A DNA stretch of 64,000 bases, from positions 310,001-374,000 of the forward strand of contig JAPOVL010000013.1 of the NCBI GenBank assembly GCA_026708115.1, in the 5' to 3' direction. A program made the position numbers and the translations under genes. Below are positions 1-8,516 of the stretch, one piece after another; position 1 is the stretch's first letter, and every line of letters begins with the position of its first letter. Source of the DNA: Chloroflexota bacterium. GTDB taxonomy: Bacteria; Chloroflexota; Anaerolineae; Aggregatilineales; Phototrophicaceae. Under the pieces are notes generated by a model. That model searched no databases. It had not been told where the DNA came from and was given only the letters and a program-made list of their open reading frames with translations.

Positions 1-242
1 GCGAAGACCGGCGCCATGCCGGCGTGATCCATATCGCCACGCAGGACAATAACGCCCGGGTTTTCAACTACATTGCCATTCTCGTCGTGAACGCTGACGG
101 TGATTTGGGACGGGCCCACCTGCATGCCGGCGACGGAGACCGCGAGGCTGTAGTCGCTGCTAGATTGACGTTGCTGCCGGCAGGATGCCAAGAGCAACAC
201 GAGGATAAGGATGCAGCCAATCTGTCGCAGGGCTATTGTCAA
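1..242 (-). CDS. YtkA-like secreted lipoprotein, C-terminus cut by window edge
   Basis: Partial gene; its 3' end lies beyond base 1. The frame opens with TTG nine bases after the stop of the upstream membrane-protein gene, so the two are probably translationally coupled. The first 22 residues form a lipoprotein signal (hydrophobic ILILVLLL followed by the lipobox LLASC). The rest begins a small beta domain with VSVAGMQVGPSQITVSV and GDMDHAGMAPVF, which matches the YtkA/FixH-type domain found in copper- and oxidase-associated lipoproteins. The family call is by pattern only. No function beyond an exported, lipid-anchored protein can be stated. The TTG start is inferred because no ATG or GTG precedes the signal peptide in this frame. 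Confidence 0.6.
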   Translation of the reverse strand, partial: MTIALRQIGCILILVLLLASCRQQRQSSSDYSLAVSVAGMQVGPSQITVSVHDENGNVVENPGVIVLRGDMDHAGMAPVF

Positions 243-251
243 GACGCTGAC

Positions 252-1358
252 CTAGGCCGGCATTTCAACCGGCGAGGCGGGTGGATGGACGAGCAAACTC
301 AGTCCGTAGCCAAATGCGCCAGCCAGCACCGGCGCGCCCAGCCACATGTGTACTTCCCACCAGAGGCCGCCTTTTGCCCAGGCGCCCGCGCCCAGGATGT
401 GAATCACAAGCAGCGCGCCCATACTGAATACGAAAGGGATCAGACAAGAAAACAGGCGCAGGCCCTTGGTCGATTCGGTGATCTTGCGACTGAGCAGCCA
501 ATCACAGAGCAAGCCGACGATTGCGGCATTAATGACCAGCAGGAAGTCGGCATTAGCGCGCAAGTGCATCCAGGTCATCATCAGGGCATTGACCGAATAC
601 ATCAACGTGAACGCGCCAAAGGGCAGGCGCCAGCGCCGGGTGCTGAAGAGAACGACGCCGAGCAGGATGTTGCTATGCATCACCAGCGCCAACACGCCAT
701 AGACGTCATACAAGCTATGGACATCGGGTCTGGGACCGGTCAATATGTGCGTCCTGCCGGTGACGGCGGCGAAAGCCGTGAAAAAGGTGAATACAGAGGC
801 GATCATCGTCAGCGCGAGGATGGCCGGCATTAGATCGCGCCAACTGTTTTCGGTCTGGCGCTGCCAGTACGCGCGGATCGGTCCGCTGATAATCAGCAGA
901 CCGGATGCAGCCAGCAGAAGATGGGTCGGGCTTAGCAGCGCCTCGATGTTCTCTTCAATTCCGAATAGCCCGTGCCAGACCATATCGCCCAGGCCGCCAG
1001 TAGCGAAAAGCAAGGCCCCCGCTAAGGCGGGCATATAACCGGCGGGCAAGGCGCGCCTCCAGTGAGAGCCCTTGCCAACGTTGCGGAAATGAAAAGCGAT
1101 CAGGGTGATCGCGGAAACGCCGTAAGCGCCATACAAGATCGCGTGCCAGGGCGTGAAAAAGCTGTCATCGACGCGATCATGATTGTGCGCCCAGCCATCG
1201 ATGAAGAGGCCGAAGATCATGACGCAGGCTACAATCGCCATCCACCAGTCCAGCCGCGGGTTATCCGCGGGCTGTCCACTTCGCGCGGTCGACAATCCGC
1301 TTGCCATTGCGCGCGTCTTAACTGCCGGGATTGATGACATAGCTCTCGATCCCTTCAC
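252..1358 (-). CDS. Conserved polytopic membrane protein, about 10 TM segments
   Basis: The 368-residue protein has a hydrophilic N-terminus of about 35 residues followed by roughly ten hydrophobic segments. Histidines and acidic residues cluster at membrane edges: DGWAHNHDRVDD near residue 55, and WHGLFGIEENIEALLSPTH near 125-145. I do not recognise a named family. The histidine pattern and the coupled YtkA-like lipoprotein downstream suggest metal handling or oxidase assembly, but that is inference. Translation may begin at the first ATG or at MSSIPAV six codons later. An extended -10 element lies about 55 bases upstream on the same strand. The gene is divergent from the PP2C-like gene at 1520. 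Confidence 0.7.
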   Translation of the reverse strand: MKGSRAMSSIPAVKTRAMASGLSTARSGQPADNPRLDWWMAIVACVMIFGLFIDGWAHNHDRVDDSFFTPWHAILYGAYGVSAITLIAFHFRNVGKGSHWRRALPAGYMPALAGALLFATGGLGDMVWHGLFGIEENIEALLSPTHLLLAASGLLIISGPIRAYWQRQTENSWRDLMPAILALTMIASVFTFFTAFAAVTGRTHILTGPRPDVHSLYDVYGVLALVMHSNILLGVVLFSTRRWRLPFGAFTLMYSVNALMMTWMHLRANADFLLVINAAIVGLLCDWLLSRKITESTKGLRLFSCLIPFVFSMGALLVIHILGAGAWAKGGLWWEVHMWLGAPVLAGAFGYGLSLLVHPPASPVEMPA

Positions 1359-1411
1359 AATCCTAAGCGAAGAACAGCACGATGAGGTCTCTATGCGAAA
1401 CTGTACGCGCT

Positions 1412-1420
1412 ATTATAGCA
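1412..1420 (-). promoter_or_regulatory. Extended -10 promoter element for the membrane protein gene
   Basis: On the minus strand the sequence reads TGCTATAAT, a perfect extended -10 (TGN-TATAAT), about 55 bases before the start at 1358. No convincing -35 is needed for this promoter class. The same motif recurs before several other genes in the window. Confidence 0.55.
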
Positions 1421-1519
1421 CTGGAAACCACAGTTTGTCAGTCCAAGGGCAGTCGCGTAGCGCGATTCACATCTTGATGTAAAATCAGTTTAGTTGTTCG
1501 CTGGCGCGATGATTCTCGT

Positions 1520-3628
1520 ATGGCATTTGAATTGGAAGCTTTGGTCGGTCACCTTTATATTATTGGGGGCCGACCGATCAATGTGAACCCGCCCGGCGCG
1601 CTGGTCGTGGTAGCGCCGCAGGATGCCGCCCGAGGCCGTGAGGGCGACACTTTTTTCACGTTGATTGTCCCCTCGGGAACGATTGCGCCAACCACGTTTT
1701 ATGAACAATTGGCTGTATTGGCGGCGGAACGCTATTTCAATACCGGTGGCAGCGTCACAATTGCCATGCGAACGATGTTTCAAGTGCTCAACCGCAACCT
1801 TTACGAACACAATCAAGCGCATAGCGAGTATGAGCAGCAGCAATTTGAGGCCAGCGCCATCGTCGCCGTCTTGCATGGAGACGATATGTACGTCGCGCGC
1901 GTTGGCCCGGTCGTCTCGGTATTGCAGACAGCTGGCTTGACCCTAACTTTCCCCGATGATTTTACCCAAGAAGAATCGCTCTACAGCGCACCGTTGGGCA
2001 TCTCGCAGGAACCGGAGGTTTCTATGGTGCGTTACGGCGTCGATGCGGGCAGCCGTCTGGTGCTGGCTGATGCCAACCTGTGTGAGATCCCTGTCACTCA
2101 GCTAACCAGCGTATTGTTGGAAAACGACATTAAACAGGTCTTGGACAGTCTGCGCAATGCGATCAAGGTACAAGGGCAATTGATGCTGATGGAATTGCTG
2201 CCGCCAAACATCGAGAGCCCGGTACCGGCTGCGCCAGGCGAATCTTCGCTTGAGGTAAGCGCGAAGTTGAACGAAGCTCGGCTGCAATTGGAAAGCGACG
2301 GGCCGAGCAGACCGGCGCAGCGCAAGCGCGGATTGAGCGCCGTTTTGCGCTGGGGATTGGCGCGCTTGGCGCGGCGCGCGGCCGCCGTTTTGGGCGGCCT
2401 AAGCCGCTTGTTTCAGCGCTTTCTACCCCTGCCGGAACCTGGCAGCGACCGCAATCCCGCTGCGGGTTCTATGGCCTTGGCTGTTCTTCTCATACCCTTG
2501 TTCATTGTTGCTGTTGTCGTATTCTCCTGGGTCTCCAATACTGGAGAATCCGAATTTGAACAGTGCCTGCAGCGATTGCAGGAGACAGCCAGCCTGGCGC
2601 GCTCTATGGACAACAGTAATCGCAGGAGTATCACCTCTGCCTGGAATGCGGCGCTGCAAGTCGTCGATGTATGCGAGAATATGCGACCTGGCGATCCCGT
2701 GATCGAAGCCATGCGTCAAGAAGCGCAGGATGTTGTTGATACGCTCAACAATGTGCAGCGCCGTATCGCTAATCCGCTGACGAATTTCCAGAATGCCAGC
2801 ATCGCGCGTCTCAGGCTCAAGGGTACCGACATGTATGCGCTGGATACCAAGAATCACCTGGTATATCGTATCAAGATCTCGGACGATGGCACGGAGGCGG
2901 AGCGACAGGAGCCAGTGCCCAACATGCGGCGCGGAGCCACAGTGGACGGATTCAGCATTGGACAAATCGTTGATATCGCCTTTGACGATGTATCCAACGA
3001 ACTGGCGATGATCGACGAAAATGGTACGCTGGTTCGCTGCCGGCCACAGTTTATCATGATCTGCAACGCGCAGCGCATTCTGGGGGTCGAGCAGTGGGAA
3101 AACCCCTCGGCGCTGACGGTTTGGGGACGCCGACTGTACATACTGGATAGCGAAGGCGGACAAATCTGGAAGTACGATCCCTCCGGCGCCAGCTATCCCA
3201 GCGCGCCCCGGGAGTATTTCACCAAGGATGCCCGTCCTAATCTGCGCAACGTCGTCGATTTCACCATCAGCCAGGCCGGTGATGTTTACGTACTGTACGA
3301 TGACGGCGTCATGAAGAAATACAATGCTGGTGAAGAGAGGGCCTTCGCCTTTAGCGGATTCAACGAGGGCAGTGAACTTTACACGACCATGACCGAGGGC
3401 TTTTATCTCAATGACAGTCCCTTTGCGCCGGCATTTTTCGTGATTAGTCGCGGCGCCCGCGCTGTATACGAGACAACGCTTGCGGGTACCTTTATGGACA
3501 GCTATCAGGCGGTGGAGCAAGACAAGTTTGAATTGCTCTCTGCCATCGTAGCCTATCCGATCCACGATATCATTTACGTGGCTTCTGGAAACAGCATATT
3601 CCGCTTGCACAAGAGCCCCAATACCTAG
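1520..3628 (+). CDS. Membrane protein: PP2C-like N-domain, one TM, beta-propeller-like C-domain
   Basis: The 702-residue protein has three parts. Residues 1-230 resemble a PP2C/PPM phosphatase fold (FEASAIVAVLHGDDMYVARVGPVVSVL recalls the PPM core strands). The aspartates that bind metal in active PPM enzymes are not evident, so it may be a pseudophosphatase or sensor. A basic linker is followed by one transmembrane helix near residues 320-340. Residues 410-700 carry repeated beta strands with aromatic/aspartate turns (DMYALDTKNHLVYRI, RRLYILDSEGGQIWKYD, GDVYVLYDDGVMKKY), typical of an NHL/SMP30-like propeller outside the cell. The layout suggests an external binding domain coupled to a cytoplasmic pseudo-enzyme. 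The function is unknown. Confidence 0.7.
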   Translation: MAFELEALVGHLYIIGGRPINVNPPGALVVVAPQDAARGREGDTFFTLIVPSGTIAPTTFYEQLAVLAAERYFNTGGSVTIAMRTMFQVLNRNLYEHNQAHSEYEQQQFEASAIVAVLHGDDMYVARVGPVVSVLQTAGLTLTFPDDFTQEESLYSAPLGISQEPEVSMVRYGVDAGSRLVLADANLCEIPVTQLTSVLLENDIKQVLDSLRNAIKVQGQLMLMELLPPNIESPVPAAPGESSLEVSAKLNEARLQLESDGPSRPAQRKRGLSAVLRWGLARLARRAAAVLGGLSRLFQRFLPLPEPGSDRNPAAGSMALAVLLIPLFIVAVVVFSWVSNTGESEFEQCLQRLQETASLARSMDNSNRRSITSAWNAALQVVDVCENMRPGDPVIEAMRQEAQDVVDTLNNVQRRIANPLTNFQNASIARLRLKGTDMYALDTKNHLVYRIKISDDGTEAERQEPVPNMRRGATVDGFSIGQIVDIAFDDVSNELAMIDENGTLVRCRPQFIMICNAQRILGVEQWENPSALTVWGRRLYILDSEGGQIWKYDPSGASYPSAPREYFTKDARPNLRNVVDFTISQAGDVYVLYDDGVMKKYNAGEERAFAFSGFNEGSELYTTMTEGFYLNDSPFAPAFFVISRGARAVYETTLAGTFMDSYQAVEQDKFELLSAIVAYPIHDIIYVASGNSIFRLHKSPNT

Positions 3629-3751
3629 CGACGCTCGTCAGGCGCGATCCACCTCCCCGATCCAGCAGCGGGCGCCACGACAAACATGTAAAATCCAGCA
3701 ACAGGCGTCTATACTTGTGGCAGTTGGCCATTGATCGAAAGTGGAGCGAAA

Positions 3752-4408
3752 ATGAGCAAGAGAGTATTGATCGTTTATGGCGGCTGGGACGGTCACGATC
3801 CCAAAGAGACCTCACACTTATTCGCGGGACTGATGGGAGACGCGGGGGTGGACGTGACGCTCTCGGAGTCATTGGATAGCTTCCTTGACGCCGATCTGAT
3901 GGGATCTGTCGATATGGTCGTGCCGGTGTACACCATGAGCACAATTACAAGTGAGCAAGAAGCGGGTTTGCTGAGTGCGGTACGCGAAGGCGGCGTTCAT
4001 GTCGCGGGATGGCATGGTGGCATGGCCGATGCCTTCCGCCAGAATACCGAGTATCAGTTCATGGTTGGCGGGCAGTGGGTGGCCCATCCGGGCAATATCA
4101 TCGATTATCGCGTCAACATTCGCGATCAGAAGCATCCGATCACGGCGGGCATCGCCGATTTTGATATGCATTCGGAGCAGTATTACATGCACACCGACCC
4201 GTCAAATCAGGTCCTGGCAACAACGACCTTCAACGGTGATCACGCCGACTGGGTCGATGGCGCGGTGATGCCCGTGGTTTGGACGCGACGTTATGGCAAG
4301 GGACGGGTGTTCTACTGCTCGCTGGGGCATGTCATAGGCGATTTCGATGTCCCGGAAGCCCGCGAAATCGTCCGCCGCGGTTTACTCTGGACGATTGATT
4401 GCTTATAG
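3752..4408 (+). CDS. ThuA-like domain protein
   Basis: The 218-residue protein matches the ThuA-like (trehalose utilisation) fold, related to class I glutamine amidotransferases: [14 protein letters not shown] at the start, [14 protein letters not shown] in the middle, and [20 protein letters not shown] near the end, which is the family signature. ThuA proteins are linked to disaccharide metabolism, but their exact reaction is not settled. I chose the ATG at 3752 rather than the in-frame ATG 21 bases earlier because GGAG sits just before it. The gene stands alone between two unrelated genes; the sugar transporter operon is 8 kb downstream. Confidence 0.8.
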   Translation: MSKRVLIVYGGWDGHDPKETSHLFAGLMGDAGVDVTLSESLDSFLDADLMGSVDMVVPVYTMSTITSEQEAGLLSAVREGGVHVAGWHGGMADAFRQNTEYQFMVGGQWVAHPGNIIDYRVNIRDQKHPITAGIADFDMHSEQYYMHTDPSNQVLATTTFNGDHADWVDGAVMPVVWTRRYGKGRVFYCSLGHVIGDFDVPEAREIVRRGLLWTIDCL

Positions 4409-4422
4409 AATCGAGGCTTGCT

Positions 4423-5202
4423 TTACTCGGTGTCGCAGGGTGCCATGCGCCGCCGAATTGGGGACAGATCGCGGTGGCGGAACATGATCTGTAGGACGCG
4501 CAGCGCCGCCTCCCCGGCGATAGAGGGCGACATCTTGGACACGCCGCGCTCGCGGTCCGGAAAATGTATCGGGATCTCCTTGATCCTGTAACCGAGCTTG
4601 TACATCACATAGATGACTTCTACTTGAAAGACATACCCGTTTGCCTTGATTCGGTCCAGGTCCAGGCCAACGAGGCAATCGCGATGGAACAGCCGGAACC
4701 CGCCCGTGGTATCACGGACAGGAATCCCAAGGATGCTCGGTGTATAAAGCCGATTCGCCCACCAACTGAGCAGCTTGCGGATAGGACCCCAGCGATCGTC
4801 GACGCTGCCGCCGACGACATAGCGTGACCCGACCACAACGTCGTGTGTTGCTGCTTGTTCCAGCAATTGCGGGATATATTTGGGTTGATGCGAGAAATCG
4901 GCATCCATCTGGATGATCAGTTGGGCGTCCAAGGCCAGCGCGCGTTTGTAGCCCGCTATGTACGCCGGTCCCAAGCCTTGCTTTTGCGGTCGATGTAGAA
5001 CGTTGACCTTGCCCCGGTATATTTGCCTTTGGGCGATTTCCTCCGCAATTTTCCCCGTGCCGTCCGGCGAATTGTCGTCGACAATCAGCAGATGGAAATT
5101 CCTGATATCGAGGCCGAAAAGCGCGTCGACAAGCTCACGTACGTTTTCCCGCTCATTGTAGGTCGGCAGGATGACCATCACTTTGGGGGACTCGATAGAC
5201 AT
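4423..5202 (-). CDS. Family 2 glycosyltransferase, dolichol-phosphate mannosyltransferase-like
   Basis: The 259-residue GT-A glycosyltransferase would transfer a sugar from a nucleotide donor to a polyprenyl phosphate on the inner face of the membrane. It has the polyprenol-phosphate mannosyltransferase motifs: LPTYNERENV at the start, DDNSPDGTG, QMDADFSHQP (the metal-binding D-x-D-like site), and RDTTGGFRLF. It has no C-terminal membrane domain, so it is the soluble Dpm1 type. The ATG at 5202 is preferred because AGGGCGAG precedes it and the conserved domain begins nine residues later. The frame is open to an alternative start at 5265. It is convergent with the ThuA-like gene, with a 14-base gap. 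Confidence 0.85.
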   Translation of the reverse strand: MSIESPKVMVILPTYNERENVRELVDALFGLDIRNFHLLIVDDNSPDGTGKIAEEIAQRQIYRGKVNVLHRPQKQGLGPAYIAGYKRALALDAQLIIQMDADFSHQPKYIPQLLEQAATHDVVVGSRYVVGGSVDDRWGPIRKLLSWWANRLYTPSILGIPVRDTTGGFRLFHRDCLVGLDLDRIKANGYVFQVEVIYVMYKLGYRIKEIPIHFPDRERGVSKMSPSIAGEAALRVLQIMFRHRDLSPIRRRMAPCDTE

Positions 5203-5367
5203 TTCGTTCTCGCCCTGGGTTCGCTCAAGCGCCTCGCCATCAGCAACGGGCTGGTCCAATATCATTCGTCACTGTCCATGCCGAGAGACTGAGCGCTATG
5301 GTACCCAACCGCAAATATCCATTGCGCATTCGCCTCAGTTAGGCCTGGATGGAATTCAGGCGGCTTT

Positions 5368-7368
5368 CTAGTCGTCGAGAAGCGAATTGACGGCTTCGGC
5401 GACATGCCCTGGTGTGAGACCGAGTTCTTCGTAGATTCTCGTGTAGGGCGAACTGGCGCCGAAGCGGTCGATCCCCAGCGCGATCCCTTCGTCGCCGATA
5501 TAGCGTTCCCAACCGAGCGTGGCCCCCGCTTCAATGCTGACGCGGCGACTTATGTCGGCGGGCAAGACGCTCTCGCGATAGTCGTCGCCCTGCTCTTCAA
5601 AACGCTTCCAACAGGGCATGGAAACGACTCGCACGCGGATATCCGACTCTTCGAGCAGTTCTGCGGCTGCCAGCGCGATGCTCACTTCGCTGCCGGTCGC
5701 CACAATGATCGCGTCAATGTCGCCGGACTTATGTTCGGAAAGCACGTATGCGCCGCGGGAAACGCCTTCGTGTATGCCTTGGTCGTTGCCGGCGAGCACC
5801 GGCAGATCCTGCCGACTGAGCACGATAGCTGCCGGATGATAAAGCTCGGCGATGGTTGCCCAGGCTCCGACAGTCTCCGTGGCATCTGCCGGCCGGAATA
5901 CATAAAGATTGGGCATGGCGCGCAGCGCCATCAGATGTTCAACGGGCTGATGGGTAGGTCCGTCTTCGCCCAGGCCGATGCTGTCGTGCGTGAAGACGTA
6001 GACCGTTGGGATGTCCATCAGGGCGCCCAGGCGCATCGCCGGACGCATGTAGTCGCTGAAGGTGAAGAATGTGGCGCTATATGGCTTGACGATTCCCCCG
6101 TGCAGCGCCAGACCGTTGACGATAGCTCCCATCCCGTGCTCCCTGACGCCAAAGCGCAAATTGCGTTCCGTCCCCCGTCCGGGACCCGTATCCCGGGCGT
6201 CTTTGATCAAGGTCTTGGTACTGCCGGCCAAGTCAGCGTCGCCGCCGATCATGGTCGGCGCATGGCGGGCCAGCGCGTTCAACGCGTCCCCGCCGGCATT
6301 GCGCGTGGCGATCGTTTGACCGGCTTGCCAACGAGGCAAATCGTCGCGCCATCCCTCGTTGAATTGCCCGGCCTGGGCGCGATCCCATTCGTTTGCCAAA
6401 TCGGGATATGCGCCGCGCCAAGCGTCAAACGCGCGATTCCATTCCGCTTCTGCAGCCGCGCCCGTATCAATGGCGCTGCGGAAGTGCTGCAGAGCCTCTG
6501 CCGGAATGAAGAATTTGGCATCCGGATCCCAGCCGAGAGCTTCTTTCGCCAGCCTTACTTCGCCCGCGCCGAGCGGACTGCCATGCGCGTCACTGGTTCC
6601 CTGCTTGTTGGGACTTCCGTGACCAATGATGGTGCGTACCGCGATCAGGCTCGGTTTGTCCCTGACGGATTTCGCCGCTGCAATTGCTTGATCAATTGCT
6701 ACGACGTCCGTACCGTCAGGTAACCAGCCATAATGCCATCCCATCGCCCGGAAGCGCATAGCGATATCCTCGGTGAATATCATATCGGCAGCGCCATCCA
6801 GTGTGATTTGATTGTCGTCGTACAGGAATATCAGCTTGCCTAAGCCCCAATGACCGGCCAAGGCCGATGCTTCTATACAGACGCCTTCCATTAGATCGCC
6901 GTCGCTGACGAGGGCATAGGTGTAGTGATCAACAATCGTTCGGTCGTTTCGGTTGAAGTGCTTGGCGAGAAACGCTTCCGCCAGCGCCAAACCTACGGCC
7001 GTGGCCGCGCCTTGTCCCAGCGGGCCCGTTGTAGTCTCTACGCCAGGCGTATCACCGTATTCCGGATGGCCCGGTGTGCTGCTGCCGAATTGCCGGAAAT
7101 TCTTTATTTCCTCAAGTGACAGGTCATAACCGGTAAGATGCAAAAGCGAATAAAGCAGCATCGAACCGTGCCCGGCGCTCAATACGAAGCGATCACGATT
7201 TGCCCAGTTCGGGTTTTTCGGGTTATGGCGGAGATGCTTCATCCACAGCGTATAGGCCAGTGGGGCGGCGCCCATCGGCAAGCCCGGATGGCCGCTGTTT
7301 GCCTTTTGCACCGCATCCATTGACAGGGTCCGGATCGTATTGATCGCCAAAGTCGCTAATTCTGCCAC
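5368..7368 (-). CDS. tkt: Transketolase
   Basis: The 666-residue protein has the normal transketolase length. It transfers two-carbon ketol units in the pentose phosphate pathway using thiamine diphosphate. Visible motifs are [18 protein letters not shown] near residue 65, the ThDP-binding [11 protein letters not shown]...DDNQITLDG near 155-190, the pyrimidine-domain [20 protein letters not shown] near 455, and [11 protein letters not shown] in the C-terminal domain. The start is GTG at 7368, supported by GGAG eight bases upstream; an extended -10 lies about 42 bases upstream. It is transcribed alone, toward the glycosyltransferase gene. Confidence 0.96.
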   Translation of the reverse strand: MAELATLAINTIRTLSMDAVQKANSGHPGLPMGAAPLAYTLWMKHLRHNPKNPNWANRDRFVLSAGHGSMLLYSLLHLTGYDLSLEEIKNFRQFGSSTPGHPEYGDTPGVETTTGPLGQGAATAVGLALAEAFLAKHFNRNDRTIVDHYTYALVSDGDLMEGVCIEASALAGHWGLGKLIFLYDDNQITLDGAADMIFTEDIAMRFRAMGWHYGWLPDGTDVVAIDQAIAAAKSVRDKPSLIAVRTIIGHGSPNKQGTSDAHGSPLGAGEVRLAKEALGWDPDAKFFIPAEALQHFRSAIDTGAAAEAEWNRAFDAWRGAYPDLANEWDRAQAGQFNEGWRDDLPRWQAGQTIATRNAGGDALNALARHAPTMIGGDADLAGSTKTLIKDARDTGPGRGTERNLRFGVREHGMGAIVNGLALHGGIVKPYSATFFTFSDYMRPAMRLGALMDIPTVYVFTHDSIGLGEDGPTHQPVEHLMALRAMPNLYVFRPADATETVGAWATIAELYHPAAIVLSRQDLPVLAGNDQGIHEGVSRGAYVLSEHKSGDIDAIIVATGSEVSIALAAAELLEESDIRVRVVSMPCWKRFEEQGDDYRESVLPADISRRVSIEAGATLGWERYIGDEGIALGIDRFGASSPYTRIYEELGLTPGHVAEAVNSLLDD

Positions 7369-7409
7369 CGTACCGCTCCAATCTTGTGTCCACTCGCGTT
7401 GCCCTGTGC

Positions 7410-7418
7410 ATTATAACA
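7410..7418 (-). promoter_or_regulatory. Extended -10 promoter element of tkt
   Basis: The minus strand reads TGTTATAAT, a perfect TGN-TATAAT, 42 bases before the GTG start of tkt. No good -35 hexamer is visible, as expected for an extended -10 promoter. Confidence 0.6.
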
Positions 7419-7609
7419 CCGGTTAATGGATGATGGTTGAGCAGGTTTTGTTGAAACGCCAGCAGGGCACATGAACCAGAAGCGGCGTCAAGCGACAGGT
7501 TTACTTTGTCAGGATATCGCAAGAGTGAAGGCGGATCGCTGTGGTTCGACCAGTATTATGGGGGCGCGGCTGGTCAAGGGGATTCGTTCAGTTGTCGCGA
7601 AAACGAAGA
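7419..7609. other. Intergenic stretch without a recognisable gene
   Basis: With its flanks this is a non-coding interval of about 320 bases between tkt (start at 7368) and the 3' end of spoVS (7690). Its left end holds the tkt promoter and its right end holds two hairpins. The middle part shows no conserved frame, tRNA or repeat. A plus-strand frame at 7506-7757 runs through the hairpins into spoVS and does not look like protein. Confidence 0.5.
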
Positions 7610-7632
7610 AGGTGAATGCTTAGTATTCACCT
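7610..7632 (-). terminator. Second hairpin downstream of spoVS
   Basis: Read on the minus strand, AGGTGAATAC and GCATTCACCT pair over ten positions (one G-U) around a three-base loop. The hairpin is followed by TCTTCGTTTTCG. Together with the hairpin at 7651 it forms a tandem terminator for spoVS. Confidence 0.6.
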
Positions 7633-7650
7633 GCTCGTCGATATTTGATT

Positions 7651-7674
7651 ATTGGTTGGCAATCGCCAACCAAT
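7651..7674 (-). terminator. First hairpin downstream of spoVS
   Basis: ATTGGTTGGC and GCCAACCAAT form a perfect ten-base stem with a four-base loop, 16 bases after the spoVS stop. On the minus strand it is followed by AATCAAATA, a poor U-tract, so the second hairpin further on may do most of the termination. Confidence 0.5.
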
Positions 7675-7689
7675 GTGATCAATTGCTCT

Positions 7690-8028
7690 TTAGGGACGTG
7701 GTTCAACGCGGAAGCGAACCGCCGTGCGTTCTTGACCGTCGATATCGACCTCTGTGAAGTAGGGCGTACTGACGATGTCGATTTCGTCCCGTTCCAGGTA
7801 TCCCCTAGCGATCGCCAAGGCTTTCACGGCTTGATTAACCGCGCCTGCGCCGATGGCTTGAACCTCGGCAAGTTGATGCTGTCGCATAACACCGGCAATG
7901 GCGCCTGCCACCGCGGTCGAACGCGAACGAGCCGAGACCTTGATTATATCCGGTTTATCTTCCGAGTATGGTCCAACGTCTTCTAGGTAAGAATCGGTCA
8001 GGGGTACGTGGCTTTCGTATTCGGACAT
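7690..8028 (-). CDS. spoVS: Stage V sporulation protein S-like (SpoVS) DNA/RNA-binding protein
   Basis: Residues 28-112 match SpoVS almost throughout: IIKVSARSRSTAVAGAIAGV, QAIGAGAVNQAVKALAIARG, and DGQERTAVRFRVEPR. SpoVS is an Alba-like small protein; it affects septation and sporulation in Bacillus but also occurs in non-sporulating lineages. The 112-residue product is about 25 residues longer than the Bacillus protein because of an acidic N-terminal tail (MSEYESHVPLTDSYLED). The start is well supported by AAGGGGG directly upstream. It is monocistronic, with its own promoter and a double terminator. Confidence 0.92.
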   Translation of the reverse strand: MSEYESHVPLTDSYLEDVGPYSEDKPDIIKVSARSRSTAVAGAIAGVMRQHQLAEVQAIGAGAVNQAVKALAIARGYLERDEIDIVSTPYFTEVDIDGQERTAVRFRVEPRP

Positions 8029-8084
8029 TCATCCCCCTTCTTGTCGGGAACAACCTTCACAATACGTGGAATAACGTTAACGCG

Positions 8085-8114
8085 ATTTTACAACTTTTTC
8101 CGCCGTAAGTCCAA
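8085..8114 (-). promoter_or_regulatory. Candidate sigma-70-type promoter of spoVS
   Basis: On the minus strand, TTGGAC (8114-8109), an 18-base spacer and TAAAAT (8090-8085) lie about 57 bases upstream of the spoVS start, in an AT-rich segment. Confidence 0.45.
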
Positions 8115-8516
8115 CAAATATGATAAATTATGCAGAAATCTATATCACTTACGATACTTTAACCTGTAACAATCAAAATGACATCTTATTTGTGGCAAAC
8201 GAAACTATAAGAAAGGCGAAATCGATTTAGCCGACTCTTCTGCGGAAGTCAGCGCGCCATGTCATCGTCGGATGGGAACGTATCAGAGATGGCAGGGAAT
8301 CTCAAGGATATCCCTGTCCGGAAGGCGCCCTGTGGCGGGGCAAGGGATAATCCAGCGCTCTGGTTTGCATAGATTCGGACGATCAGAAAATGTGGCTCTT
8401 TGGAGGCGCTAAGAAATCGCTTTCGCGGTCACCCTGTAAAGCCGCTGCGCTAGTCGTTAAAATCAGCCTAGGCGCCGGAGCCCGTCGGCGCGTCATCAAG
8501 CGGAATTGGAACCGCC
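8115..8516. other. Long intergenic region before the vWA gene
   Basis: This divergent intergenic region has two parts. Bases 8115-8225 are AT-rich and probably hold promoter sequence. Bases 8230-8516 are of normal composition and contain a bulged hairpin at 8306-8353, where GGATATCCCT pairs with AGGGATAATCC around a GC-rich inner stem. A short plus-strand frame beginning at 8390 runs into the vWA gene in another frame and does not look coding. No known riboswitch class is recognisable. Confidence 0.4.

Noticed and set aside
24-833. A 269-codon plus-strand frame at the left edge
   Set aside because: It is antisense to the lipoprotein and membrane protein genes. Its composition (Gln, His, Arg, Asp-rich) is that of a reverse-strand shadow.
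2423-3610. A 395-codon open frame on the strand opposite the PP2C-like/propeller gene
   Set aside because: It lies entirely antisense to a gene with clear domains. Its translation has low-complexity composition and no recognisable fold, as expected for GC-rich antisense frames.
5404-6723. A 439-codon open frame opposite transketolase
   Set aside because: It is antisense to a certain gene, with no homology pattern and no ribosome-binding site of note.
8306-8353. Possible TPP riboswitch, because of GGGATAATCCAGCG resembling part of the TPP consensus
   Set aside because: The CTGAGA motif and the rest of the conserved core are absent, and the gene downstream is unrelated to thiamine.
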